A DNA stretch of 64,000 nt from Pseudomonas abieticivorans (GTDB lineage Bacteria; Pseudomonadota; Gammaproteobacteria; Pseudomonadales; Pseudomonadaceae), in the NCBI RefSeq assembly GCF_023509015.1, contig NZ_CP094975.1, forward strand, positions 5,387,501 through 5,451,500. Direction: 5' to 3'. This document shows positions 46,652-54,538 of the stretch, piece by piece. Positions within the stretch are counted from its first letter, which is position 1. The number at the start of each line of letters is the position of its first letter. The notes beneath the pieces are model-generated. The model was not told the DNA's origin. It did not search any database and saw only the letters and a list, made by a program, of their open reading frames with translations. A program made the position numbers and the translations under genes.

Positions 46652-47662
46652 TCAGGCGTCGTACTGGCTGAGCCAGTCGACCAGGGTCTGGCGGTAGCGG
46701 GTCATGCCCTTGTAATCGGCGATCGGCGCCGGCAGGTCGCGCAGCACGCGGTGCAGGCGGGTGGCCCACTGCGGTTGGGTGGCAAGCTCGGCCATGCTGA
46801 TCAGGTAGGTGCGGATGCTGAACATCAGCGCGTTGCTGCGGGGCAGGCGCACCATCAGTTGCAGCTCCACGCGCAGGTGCACCAATTGCCCGACGTTTTC
46901 AGGCGTCACGCTGCCGCGCTCGGCGCCCCACTGGTGGTAGGTTTCCGGCGAGGTGTCCAGGCGCGGGTTGATGGTCAGGGTCCAGTTCAGCCGGCGTACC
47001 GGCTGCTCGACCTGGATGTGCAGCAGGTATTTCAGGGCCCGGTCGAACACGCCCAGTTGATGGGCCATGGGCACCGGCGAATGCCATTGCTTGAAGCTCA
47101 TGCCGGCATCGAAGGCCAGGGACCAGTCGGCGGGGCCGGTGACGATGCCGGCGTCCATGTACAGGTCATTGTCGCGTTGGTCGAGCAGGGCGAAATCGCC
47201 TTGTGCCTGGCGGCCGATGAACTCCAGTGGCTCGCACGGCAGGGTGCTGGCGTCGCCGAAGGTGAACGCCTGGTCAATGCCCAGTGCCAGGTTGCGCCAG
47301 TGCCAGCGGTCGCCGTCGCAGCGCAGTTGGTACCACTGCGGGTAGTCGCTGGCCAGTTGCTCCATGATCATCTGCAGGGCGTCCCAGGCGGCGGTCTGCA
47401 TGTGCGGCATGACCAGGCAGCGGCGTGGGTCTTTGTCCAGTACCAAGGCGCGTTCGGCCATTTCCGAGCGGTAATGTTCGTCGATGTCGAAGCGGTGCTC
47501 GAACACCGAGCCCGGGTCGCGCGACACCGCAGGCTCCAGGTTCACCGAGTACATGTACTCGTCTTGCGGGAACGGAAACGGGAAGCGCTGGATGGCCGCG
47601 GCGCTGTTGGCGAAGGTGAAGCCGTCGCGGTAACTTTCCTGGGGCTTGAAGGTCAGGCTCAT
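46652..47662 (-). CDS. heme-dependent oxidative N-demethylase (DUF3445), dimethylamine monooxygenase catalytic subunit
   Basis: 336 residues. The sequence from KPQESYRDGFTFANSAAAIQ through CLVMPHMQTAAWDALQMIME and WHSPVPMAHQLGVFDRALKY to TYLISMAELATQPQWATRLH is the DUF3445/HODM family pattern. These enzymes use a PAS-fold heme site to demethylate secondary amines oxidatively; in Dmm they turn dimethylamine into methylamine and formaldehyde. It is preceded by its electron-transfer subunits in one operon. Published letter naming of dmm subunits is not certain to me, so no symbol is given. Confidence 0.88.
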   Translation of the reverse strand: MSLTFKPQESYRDGFTFANSAAAIQRFPFPFPQDEYMYSVNLEPAVSRDPGSVFEHRFDIDEHYRSEMAERALVLDKDPRRCLVMPHMQTAAWDALQMIMEQLASDYPQWYQLRCDGDRWHWRNLALGIDQAFTFGDASTLPCEPLEFIGRQAQGDFALLDQRDNDLYMDAGIVTGPADWSLAFDAGMSFKQWHSPVPMAHQLGVFDRALKYLLHIQVEQPVRRLNWTLTINPRLDTSPETYHQWGAERGSVTPENVGQLVHLRVELQLMVRLPRSNALMFSIRTYLISMAELATQPQWATRLHRVLRDLPAPIADYKGMTRYRQTLVDWLSQYDA

Positions 47663-47672
47663 GGCGCAATTC

Positions 47673-48596
47673 CTAAAGGTCGAGAAGCAAAGGGCCGGCG
47701 CAGCGCGACACGCAAGGCATCAGGCTGTCGGCATGCTGGGTGGCGTCGAGCACGTGGTCGCGGTGCTCCACGGTGCCTTTCAGGTAGCGGGTGTGACACT
47801 GGCCGCACACCCCGCCACGGCACAGGTTGGGCACCTCCACGCCGCAGGCTTCCAGGGCTTCGAGCAGGCTTTGTTCGGCGCCCACCTGCAACTGGCGGCC
47901 GCTGCGGGCCAGTTCCACCAGGAACGGTTGGCCGGCGGCGGGTGCGGTAAACGCCTCCCAGTGCACGCGGTCGTCTGGCCAGCCTTGCAGGCGCGCCTGT
48001 TCGCGCAGGCTGAGCAACAGGCTCTGCGGGCCGCAGGCGTACACGTGGCTGCCCAGTGGGCGATTTTTAAACAGCTGCGCGGGGTCCAGGCGCCGTTGCA
48101 CACTGTCGTAGGTGTGCAAGCGCGCGCCCAACTGTTCGCGCAGTTGCGGCAGGTAGGCGTCACTCACCCCGGTGCGGTAGGCGTAGTGCAGTTCGAATTC
48201 GGCGCCGCGGCGTTGCAACTCGGTGCAGTAGGCCAGGAACGGCGTGATGCCGATGCCGCCGGCCACCAGGATGTGCAACTGCGCGGTGCCGTGCAGGGCG
48301 AACAGGTTGGCCGGTGGCGACAGGCGCAGCGTTTGGCCCACCTGCAGTTGGTCGTGCACATAGTGCGAGCCGCCGCGTGATTGCTCCTGTCGGCGCACGG
48401 CGATGCGATAGTGGCGGGTGTCGGCCGGGTCGCTGAGCAGCGAATAGGCATTGCGCAGGCCCGGCAGGTGAACTTGCACGTGGCTGCCGGCCGAGAACCC
48501 CGGCAAGCGCCCGTTGAGCGGCTCGAAGGTGACCTCGCGCACGGCGCTGGTAAGGTCGCGCAAGGCGGCCACGCGCACCTCCAGAAATGCGCTCAT
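47673..48596 (-). CDS. ferredoxin-NAD(P) reductase subunit of dimethylamine monooxygenase
   Basis: 307 residues from ATG 48596. An FMN/FAD barrel (RNAYSLLSDPADTRHYRIAV), the nucleotide domain (ILVAGGIGITPFLAYCTELQ, VYACGPQSLL) and a C-terminal plant-type 2Fe-2S domain with LCRGGVCGQCHTRYLKG and a last Cys in MPCVSRC give a phthalate dioxygenase reductase/VanB architecture. It passes electrons from NAD(P)H to the heme subunit encoded next. The start overlaps the preceding stop by 4 bp. Confidence 0.9.
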   Translation of the reverse strand: MSAFLEVRVAALRDLTSAVREVTFEPLNGRLPGFSAGSHVQVHLPGLRNAYSLLSDPADTRHYRIAVRRQEQSRGGSHYVHDQLQVGQTLRLSPPANLFALHGTAQLHILVAGGIGITPFLAYCTELQRRGAEFELHYAYRTGVSDAYLPQLREQLGARLHTYDSVQRRLDPAQLFKNRPLGSHVYACGPQSLLLSLREQARLQGWPDDRVHWEAFTAPAAGQPFLVELARSGRQLQVGAEQSLLEALEACGVEVPNLCRGGVCGQCHTRYLKGTVEHRDHVLDATQHADSLMPCVSRCAGPLLLDL

Positions 48597-49033
48597 GGCC
48601 GTGCCTCGGCAAACGGCTGGTCGGCGTCGCGGCACACGCCCAGGTAGGCGCCCAGTCGCTGGGAAAAATGCGTGCGTACCTCCAGCCCCACGCCGCAGTG
48701 CTGGCAGGTCAAGGTGTCGGCCAAGGGGCTGTTCTGGGTGGTGGTGCAATGCACGCAGTACACCGGGCGGGTGCTGGCGTCGGTCAACAGCAGGTCGATT
48801 TCGTTTGCCTGCAAGCCGTGCTCGCGGGCCAGGCGGTGGCCTTTCCAGATAAAGGCTTCATCGCCTTCAATAATCAGGTGCAGCCCCATGTGCGCCTGTT
48901 TCAGGCGCTCTTGCAGAGGTTGTCCGTCGCCCTGGCGCACCACCAGTGGCTGGCTGCCGGGGCGCTGGCGAGTGGGGCGATAGCACGGCACGCTCGGCAA
49001 GGTCTTGTGCTGATTGCGGGGTGCGTCGGCCAT
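48593..49033 (-). CDS. small DmmA-family subunit of dimethylamine monooxygenase
   Basis: 146 residues from ATG 49033 (AGGA 8 bases upstream; ATG 49039 is too close to it). The C-terminal half has a zinc-ribbon-like CVHCTTTQNSP...CQHCGVGLEVRTHFSQRLGA, matching the family annotated as dimethylamine monooxygenase subunit DmmA (name from memory). It is the first gene of the dmm transcript and coupled to the reductase gene. Its role may be assembly or electron transfer. The divergent region before it contains a CCTAC...GTAGG dyad. Confidence 0.8.
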   Translation of the reverse strand: MADAPRNQHKTLPSVPCYRPTRQRPGSQPLVVRQGDGQPLQERLKQAHMGLHLIIEGDEAFIWKGHRLAREHGLQANEIDLLLTDASTRPVYCVHCTTTQNSPLADTLTCQHCGVGLEVRTHFSQRLGAYLGVCRDADQPFAEARP

Positions 49034-49170
49034 GGGCATCTTCCTGTGCTTGCTCGTTAATGACGCGCCCGGTGGCCGCATGGCCTTGTGTTGGTGCGCG
49101 TCGGCAGGCTTTCCTGCTGGGGATAATAATTTCCCATGGTGAATTTTTGCTCAATCCACCACAGGAGATA

Positions 49171-49186
49171 CCTACAAAGGGGTAGG
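49171..49186. promoter_or_regulatory. possible operator between the dmm operon and the kinase gene
   Basis: CCTAC-AAAGGG-GTAGG is an inverted repeat whose complement contains TACCCCT, fitting the NarL heptamer TACYYMT. It sits in the divergent gap (49034-49255) of a cluster encoding a NarL-type regulator, so it is a candidate binding site. Single occurrence and short arms keep confidence low. Confidence 0.35.
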
Positions 49187-49255
49187 GGGCGTTCAATGGG
49201 CCGGCAGGGCATGGAAGTTGCTGTCTAAAAGCCAACGAAGGCTGGGAGCATTGGC

Positions 49256-50362
49256 ATGATCGAACAGGCGGGCACGTGGCGGATGCATCGGTGGGCAGGC
49301 GGCTGGTTCGCGCCTGCCGTCGACCCCGTGCGCCTGGGTGAACTGCAGGCCGAACTGCTGCTGGCGTTGCTGGACGAACCGGGTTCGTGGGAACCTTTGG
49401 TGCGCTTTATTCAGGCGCTGGCCGCCTTGATCGGTGCGCCCCTGACCCTGGTGCAGGACATGGAAGGGCTGCCCGCGCCGCTGCAATGTCCGCACGAAAC
49501 CTGCGAGCAAGGCGACTGCCCGTTGCGCCTGGCCACGCCAGCCAGTGGGGCCTGCGGGCGGTGCCGCGGCCAGGGGCGCCAACGGCAATTGTGTGTGCTG
49601 CCGGGCACCGGCGTGCTGGTGCTGCACGGGCGCGGGCAGCGCATCGTGCACGCCTTGCAGCGCTTGGCGCCGATGCTGGCGGCGGCCTGCCAGGGCGTGC
49701 GCCGCCAGCGTGCCCGCCAACACTTGCAGCGCCATGGCCACAACAGCGCGCTGGCCCGCGAGCTGCACGATTCGGTGGCCCAGCAACTGGGTTTTCTGTC
49801 GTTCCAGGCCAGCCGCCTGCAAACCCAATTGCAACAGCCGCAGCAGGCCCAGGCACTGCTGCGTGAACTGCGCCGCAGCCTTACTGGCCTGCAGCGCCAG
49901 GTGCGCGAACTGATCACCAATGCCCGCCTGACCATGGACGGGCGTTCGCTGCGCCAGGCCCTGGCCGATTCGCTGGACGAGTTCGGCCGCCGTTGCCAGA
50001 TCGCCTTCGAACTGGACAACCGTGTGCCCGAGGGCCTGCTGGACCCGGATCACGAATTGCAGATCCTGCAGATCGTGCGCGAAGCGCTGGCCAATATCGT
50101 GCGCCACTCCCATGCCCGCACTGCACGGGTCGAGCTGCGCCAAGGCCAGGATGGCGTGCTGCAGGTGCAAGTCGATGACGATGGCACCGGCCTGCGCCCA
50201 GCCTCGACCGAACACAACCATTACGGGCTGTCGATCATGCGCGAACGCGCGGCGGCCATCGGCGCCACCTTGCGTATCGAGTCGCTGCAGCCCCACGGTA
50301 CCCGCATCGCATTGTCCCTGGCCTGCCGTGTGCAGGCCCATCAGGAGGATCAGGTTGGATAA
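49256..50362 (+). CDS. soluble histidine kinase with a cysteine-rich sensor region (NarX/NreB-like)
   Basis: 368 residues, GGAG before ATG 49256. There is no membrane helix. Residues 30-130 look GAF-like and contain Cys78, 83, 88, 100, 103 and 113 (QCPHETC, GDCPLR, GACGRC). The HisKA_3 helix has phosphoacceptor His171 (ARELHDSVAQQLGFL), followed by the HATPase (REALANIVRHSHART, DDDGTGL, GLSIMRERAA). The cysteines could hold an Fe-S cluster or zinc, as in oxygen-sensing NreB; that is inference. It overlaps the response regulator gene and is divergent from the dmm operon. Confidence 0.9.
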   Translation: MIEQAGTWRMHRWAGGWFAPAVDPVRLGELQAELLLALLDEPGSWEPLVRFIQALAALIGAPLTLVQDMEGLPAPLQCPHETCEQGDCPLRLATPASGACGRCRGQGRQRQLCVLPGTGVLVLHGRGQRIVHALQRLAPMLAAACQGVRRQRARQHLQRHGHNSALARELHDSVAQQLGFLSFQASRLQTQLQQPQQAQALLRELRRSLTGLQRQVRELITNARLTMDGRSLRQALADSLDEFGRRCQIAFELDNRVPEGLLDPDHELQILQIVREALANIVRHSHARTARVELRQGQDGVLQVQVDDDGTGLRPASTEHNHYGLSIMRERAAAIGATLRIESLQPHGTRIALSLACRVQAHQEDQVG

Positions 50363-50978
50363 CGCTACCCTGCTGCTGATCGACGACCACCCGCTGTTCC
50401 GCCGCGGCCTGGCCGAACTTTTTGCCCACAGCGGTGATTTCACTGTGGTGGGCCAAGCCTCCAGCGGGCGCGAGGGCATCAACCTGGCCTGCCGGCTGGC
50501 ACCCGAACTGATCCTGCTCGACCTGCACATGCCGGGCTTGGGCGGCTTGCAGGTGCTCGACGAGTTGCGCCAGTTGGAGCTGGGTTGCCAGGTGATCATC
50601 CTGACCGCGTCCCTTGAGCGCGGCGAGTTGATGACCGCCCTGCGCTTGGGCGCCGAAGGCTACTTGCTCAAGGACACCGAGCCTGAGGCGCTGCTCGATT
50701 ACGTGCGTGGCTGCAGCAAGGGCTCGGTGGTGCTCGACGACGCCCTGGTGGCGCTGCTCGCCGACCAGTCGCCATTGCCCATGCCACCGGCCGATCTCAC
50801 TGAACGCGAAGCCCAGACCCTGGCGTTGATCGCCAGCGGCCTGAGCAACAAGCTGATCGCCCGCGAGCTGGGCATCAGTGACGGCACGGTGAAAATCTAT
50901 GTGAAGAACCTGCTGCGCAAGTTCGACGTCAACAGCCGCCTGGAACTCGCCGCCCGAGTTCACCGGGCCGGTGCCTGA
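50355..50978 (+). CDS. NarL/FixJ-family response regulator
   Basis: 207 residues. The start is TTG 50355, with AGGAGG at good spacing (50344-50349), and it overlaps the kinase stop; no ATG/GTG gives a full receiver domain. The receiver has acidic pocket IDDHPLF, phospho-acceptor Asp56 (LLDLHMPGLGG) and Lys near YLLKDTEPE. A C-terminal LuxR-type HTH reads LTEREAQTLALIASGLSNKL and ELGISDGTVKIYVKNLLRKF. It probably activates the adjacent methylated-amine operon. Confidence 0.93.
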   Translation: MDNATLLLIDDHPLFRRGLAELFAHSGDFTVVGQASSGREGINLACRLAPELILLDLHMPGLGGLQVLDELRQLELGCQVIILTASLERGELMTALRLGAEGYLLKDTEPEALLDYVRGCSKGSVVLDDALVALLADQSPLPMPPADLTEREAQTLALIASGLSNKLIARELGISDGTVKIYVKNLLRKFDVNSRLELAARVHRAGA

Positions 50979-50996
50979 CCTGACAGGAGCTGCCTG

Positions 50997-51731
50997 ATGG
51001 CCCAGTTGTTCCCCACGCTTGAACGGCCCGCCAGTGCGCTGGACGGTTTCCCCATCGCCTTGTTGCGCCTGGATCGCCATGGCCGCATTCGCGAGCACAA
51101 CCCGGCCTGGTGCGCGTTGATGGAAGCCAGCCGTGTTGGCACTGAGCTGTCAGCCTATTTGCATCAGGAAGACCAGGCACTGTGGCGCAGTTGGCTGGAG
51201 GATCCGGCCGAGTCGCACGAACCGCGACGCCTGCGCTTCATCCGCCCCCAAGGTGATCTGCGCTGGTTTGACCTGCACGCCCGGCGCCAAGGCAGCGACT
51301 GGTTTTTGGCCATCACCGACGCCACCGCGCAGCGCCGCCAAGAGCTACAGCGCGAAGCCCACCACCGCGGCGCCGCCAGCTTGCTCAACGGCCTGCCGGG
51401 GCTGCTGTACCGGGGGCGCAACAACCGCCACTGGACCATGGAGTTCGTCAGCGACGGCTGCCTGCAACTGACCGGCTACCCGGCCGCCTACCTCACCAAC
51501 ACCCATGAGCACAGCTTCAGCTCACTGATCTTGCCCGAGCACGCCGACTATGTTTGGGCCGGCGTGCAATGCGCCCTGCTCAAGCGCCAAGCGTTCGAGC
51601 TGACCTACCGCATCCGCTGCGCAAACGGGCAGGTCAAGGACGTGTGGGAGAAGGGCGTGGGCATTTATGCCGACACGGGCGAAGTGCTGGGGATAGAAGG
51701 CGCCATCTTCGAAATCAGCGCTGCGCCGTAG
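50997..51731 (+). CDS. tandem PAS-domain protein without output domain
   Basis: 244 residues. Two PAS domains are visible: residues 15-115 (GFPIALLRLDRHGRIREHNP) and 130-240 (MEFVSDGCLQLTGYPAAYLT, FELTYRIRCANGQVKDVWEK). No kinase, GGDEF or HTH follows. It is 18 bp after the response regulator gene, so probably co-transcribed; it may sense a ligand or redox state and modulate the kinase by protein contact. Function is inferred from position. Confidence 0.85.
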   Translation: MAQLFPTLERPASALDGFPIALLRLDRHGRIREHNPAWCALMEASRVGTELSAYLHQEDQALWRSWLEDPAESHEPRRLRFIRPQGDLRWFDLHARRQGSDWFLAITDATAQRRQELQREAHHRGAASLLNGLPGLLYRGRNNRHWTMEFVSDGCLQLTGYPAAYLTNTHEHSFSSLILPEHADYVWAGVQCALLKRQAFELTYRIRCANGQVKDVWEKGVGIYADTGEVLGIEGAIFEISAAP

Positions 51732-51765
51732 GCACGTCGGGCCGGCGCCCTGGGGTATCGGCTTG

Positions 51766-51928
51766 CACCTGTGGGAGCACAGCTTGCTTAACCTATAACC
51801 GCAGTGCCCTTCGCGGATAAATCCGCTCCTACACCTGTGGGAGCTCAGCTTGCCTAACCTATTACCGCAGTGCGTCCTTCGCGGATAAATCCGCTCCTAC
51901 ACCTGTGGGAGCACAGCTTGCTTGCGAG
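51766..51928. repeat. tandem mosaic of two REP families
   Basis: CACCTGTGGGAGC starts units at 51766, 51832 and 51900. Each unit has a half REP of the TGTGGGAGC type joined to GGATAAATCCGCTCCTACA of the other type; two full units of 66 and 68 bp and one partial unit are present. The AACCTAT(A/T)ACCGCAGTGC linker is shared by the two full units. It lies between the PAS gene and a decayed oxidoreductase. Confidence 0.85.
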
Positions 51929-51956
51929 AGGCCCTCAAGCCGAACGCATACTTCAC

Positions 51957-52737
51957 CTATTGTTCAAGGTGTGCCGCGAACCCGCTGCTGCCCGGTGCAA
52001 TCTGGGGTATCAGCGTCAACGCCGGGATGCTGTACGCGCCGTCATTCTGCGCGCGGAAGGGGATCGGCGCCGTGCTCCACAACTCATCCAGGCCGTTGCC
52101 CCAACGCAGTGCTGATTTGCGCATAGGCCTGGGCATCGACCCGGCTGGTGCGATAGATGACGAAGGGCGGCAGCACTGCAAAACCTGGGTAAAACAGCAC
52201 GCCGTGCTGGATCGGGAACAGCACGTCATCGATCGGGCCGTTGATGCCGCGTGGGCTGTAGTGGGATTCCCAGCCACCGGCCGTCACCATCAACATCGCG
52301 CGCTTACCGGCCATCGCGCCTTCGCCGTAGCGCTCGCCCCAACGCGCATCGGAGTGCTCGCCCACGCCGTAGGCGAACCCGTAGGCGTATACCCGCTCCA
52401 CCCAACCCTTGAGGATGGCTGGCATCGAAAACCACCACAGCGGGAATTGCAAAATCACCGTGTCGGCCCAGCGCAGCTTGGCCTGTTCGGCGGCGATGTC
52501 AGGGCTTTGCAGGTCGTGGGCAAAAGCCGATTTTGAGGCCGATGATGGGTTCAAGCGTTCGCCGGCCAAGGGCTCCTGGCTGTCGTCGGCGTCCAGCGCG
52601 GCTTTCCACTGCATGGCGTACAGGTCTGACACCTGGACCTGATGCCCGGCGGCCTGCAAGTGCTGCACGGCAAAGTCTTTCAGCGAGCCGTTCAGCGAGC
52701 GGGGTTCGGGGTGTGCGTAAACGATCAAAACATTCAT
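51957..52737 (-). pseudogene. flavodoxin-fold NAD(P)H-dependent oxidoreductase, frameshifted near the C-terminus
   Basis: From ATG 52737 (GGAGG upstream) the protein is a MdaB/Kef-ancillary-type quinone reductase: NVLIVYAHPEPRSLNGSLKD, QFPLWWFSMPAILKGWVERV, MVTAGGWESHYSPRGINGPI. The frame ends early at GQRPG (52084). In another frame the text continues at once as LDELWSTAPIPFRAQNDGAY to a stop at 51957, matching the normal family tail. One extra base near 52096-52100 explains both. It is either a recent pseudogene with a short C-terminal loss or a sequencing error. Divergent from a LysR gene that likely controls it. Confidence 0.75.
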
Positions 52738-52823
52738 GGTCAAACCTCCAAGTGCGTGTAGCGAGCACTCTGAGGTGTACGCGGGTATAGTTGAAATGAA
52801 TGTCTGACATGCCAGGTATAGCC

Positions 52824-53723
52824 ATGAATAATCTCAGGCGGTTGGACCTCAACCTGCTGGTGACGCTGGACGTGCTGCTGGCCGAGCTCAATGTGACCCG
52901 CGCCGCGCAACGCCTGAACTTTTCCCAGCCCTCGGTCAGCGTGCACCTGGCCAAGCTGCGCGACATCTTCGATGACCCGCTGCTGCTACCGGGCCCTCGG
53001 GGCATGCGCGCCACGGCCAGGGCCGACGCGTTGCGCGAGCCATTGCGCCAGGCGTTGGCAGCCCTTGAGTTCGCGGTGGCGCCGGCCAGCCCCTTCGACC
53101 CGGCGCAGGCGCGCGACACGTGGCGGGTGGCTGCCTCGGACTACAGCGAGTCGACGATCCTGCTGCCCGCGCTCAATGGCTTGCGCCGCCAGGCACCGGG
53201 CACTCGGCTGGCGGTGGTGCACGTGGTTCCCGCGCGGCTGGCCCGGCAAGCAGAGCAGGGCGAGGTAGACCTGGCGTTTCACACCAGCGATGACGCACCT
53301 GCCGGGCTGCATCGCAGGTTGTTGTTCAAGGAGCGCTACGTGTTGGCTGGCCGGGCAGGGCACCCGCGTTTGAGCGCGGCGCCGACGCTGGCGCAGTTCT
53401 GCGCGCTTGATCACGTGATCGTCTCGCCGGATGGCGCAGGTTTCAGCGGTGTCACCGACCAGGCACTGGCCCATGCCGGCCTGACCCGCAAGGTGGCCTT
53501 GTCGGTGCCGCATTTTCTGTTCGTGCTGTCGGCGCTGGCCAGCACCGACCTGGTGGCGATGGTGCCGGCGCGATTGGTGCGCGGCAATCCGGCGCTGCAA
53601 GTAGCCGAACCACCGGTGACGGTGCCCGGCTACGAGATGGCCATGCTCTGGCCTGAACGCTGCCATCGCGACCCGGCGCACCAGTGGTTGCGTGAATTCA
53701 TCGCCCAGGCGGCGCTGGCCTGA
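52824..53723 (+). CDS. LysR-family regulator (NodD/LinR-like)
   Basis: 299 residues from ATG 52824. The HTH (VTRAAQRLNFSQPSVSVHLA) follows the RRLDLNLLVTLDVLL opening typical of the NodD/SyrM/LinR branch. The effector domain includes FCALDHVIVSPDGAGFSGVT and a complete C-terminus. It is divergent from the frameshifted oxidoreductase across an 86-bp gap, a standard regulator/target pair. An in-frame ATG at 52800 is possible. Confidence 0.9.
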   Translation: MNNLRRLDLNLLVTLDVLLAELNVTRAAQRLNFSQPSVSVHLAKLRDIFDDPLLLPGPRGMRATARADALREPLRQALAALEFAVAPASPFDPAQARDTWRVAASDYSESTILLPALNGLRRQAPGTRLAVVHVVPARLARQAEQGEVDLAFHTSDDAPAGLHRRLLFKERYVLAGRAGHPRLSAAPTLAQFCALDHVIVSPDGAGFSGVTDQALAHAGLTRKVALSVPHFLFVLSALASTDLVAMVPARLVRGNPALQVAEPPVTVPGYEMAMLWPERCHRDPAHQWLREFIAQAALA

Positions 53724-53787
53724 GCGAGGCCCTCTGAAACAATATCAAGCTTGCGAGCAACCGCTCACATCAGTAACCTTCGCGCCG

Positions 53788-53974
53788 TTGTCGAATCATC
53801 GACAAACAGGTTTAGCGACCTGGAAACTAGAAACCGCAGCACCGTACCTCTCGCTTGGGTTTACTGACCTTGAGCGAGCGTTATGGCGGCTGTGTGTGGG
53901 AGGCTTTCGGGCCTGCCGGTTCCTAGTACCGGTTCGCTAACCTGCGCACAGCCGCCACCCATTGGTTTAGCGAC
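53788..53974. other. repeat-rich structured leader upstream of the Bro-N gene
   Basis: Several paired elements are seen: TTGTCGA-ATCA-TCGACAA (53788-53805); GGTTTAGCGAC as direct repeats (53809-53819, 53964-53974) with an inverted relative TTCGCTAACC at 53933; a long stem GGCGGCTGTG/CACAGCCGCC (53885-53894, 53947-53956) enclosing CCGGT-TCCTAGT-ACCGG (53916-53932). Nothing coding fits. It resembles a structured RNA or a small mobile-element leader. Confidence 0.5.
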
Positions 53975-54012
53975 TTCTGGTGGTGGTTTTGACCTTACTA
54001 GGAACTGTTGCC

Positions 54013-54513
54013 ATGGACGCCTTTACCCCCTTTGTCTTCACCCGCCACACACTGCCCCTGCGCACCGTGATGCAAGACGGCCACGCGTGGCTCTGCGTCA
54101 AAGACCTGGGCCGCTTGATGGGCCTGCCTTACCCCGAGCGCCGTGCGCAAAAACTCGACACCGACCAAGTGCGCCACCAGTGGCTGCAGATCGATGGCCA
54201 ATGGCACAAACGCCTGCTGGTCAGCGAGTCCGGTGCGCTGGCCTTGATGATTTACCACCACGCCCCCGAAAACCGCGCCCTGCGCTATTGGTTGACCCAT
54301 GAGGTGTTACCGGTGATGCGCAGCCAGCAACCGGAGCAGCATCCCAGCTTGACCCAGATGAGTTGGCAGGGCGTGGGCATCAAGGTGTTGTATTGGCAGG
54401 ATGAGCCCTGGGTGCGGATGCGGGACATGCCCCAGGTGTTGCCCAGGGCTGCAAGCGGGACAGCGCGGCGTGGGTGGCGAAGTGCATTTGGGGTGTTCAG
54501 GACTGGCGTTTAG
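54013..54513 (+). CDS. Bro-N domain (phage antirepressor-like) protein
   Basis: 166 residues from ATG 54013 with AGGAA upstream. Residues 8-100 form a Bro-N domain: LRTVMQDGHAWLCVKDLGRL, a DTDQVRHQWLQIDGQWHKRL segment and SESGALALMIYHHAPENRAL followed by LRYWLTHEVLPVMR. Bro-N proteins bind DNA and act as antirepressors in phages and viruses. There are no other phage genes nearby. The C-terminal part is short and ends in an Arg-rich tail that looks eroded. Preceded by an unusual repeat-rich leader. Confidence 0.82.
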   Translation: MDAFTPFVFTRHTLPLRTVMQDGHAWLCVKDLGRLMGLPYPERRAQKLDTDQVRHQWLQIDGQWHKRLLVSESGALALMIYHHAPENRALRYWLTHEVLPVMRSQQPEQHPSLTQMSWQGVGIKVLYWQDEPWVRMRDMPQVLPRAASGTARRGWRSAFGVFRTGV

Positions 54514-54538
54514 CCCGCAGGCACTCACCCCGGCCCGC

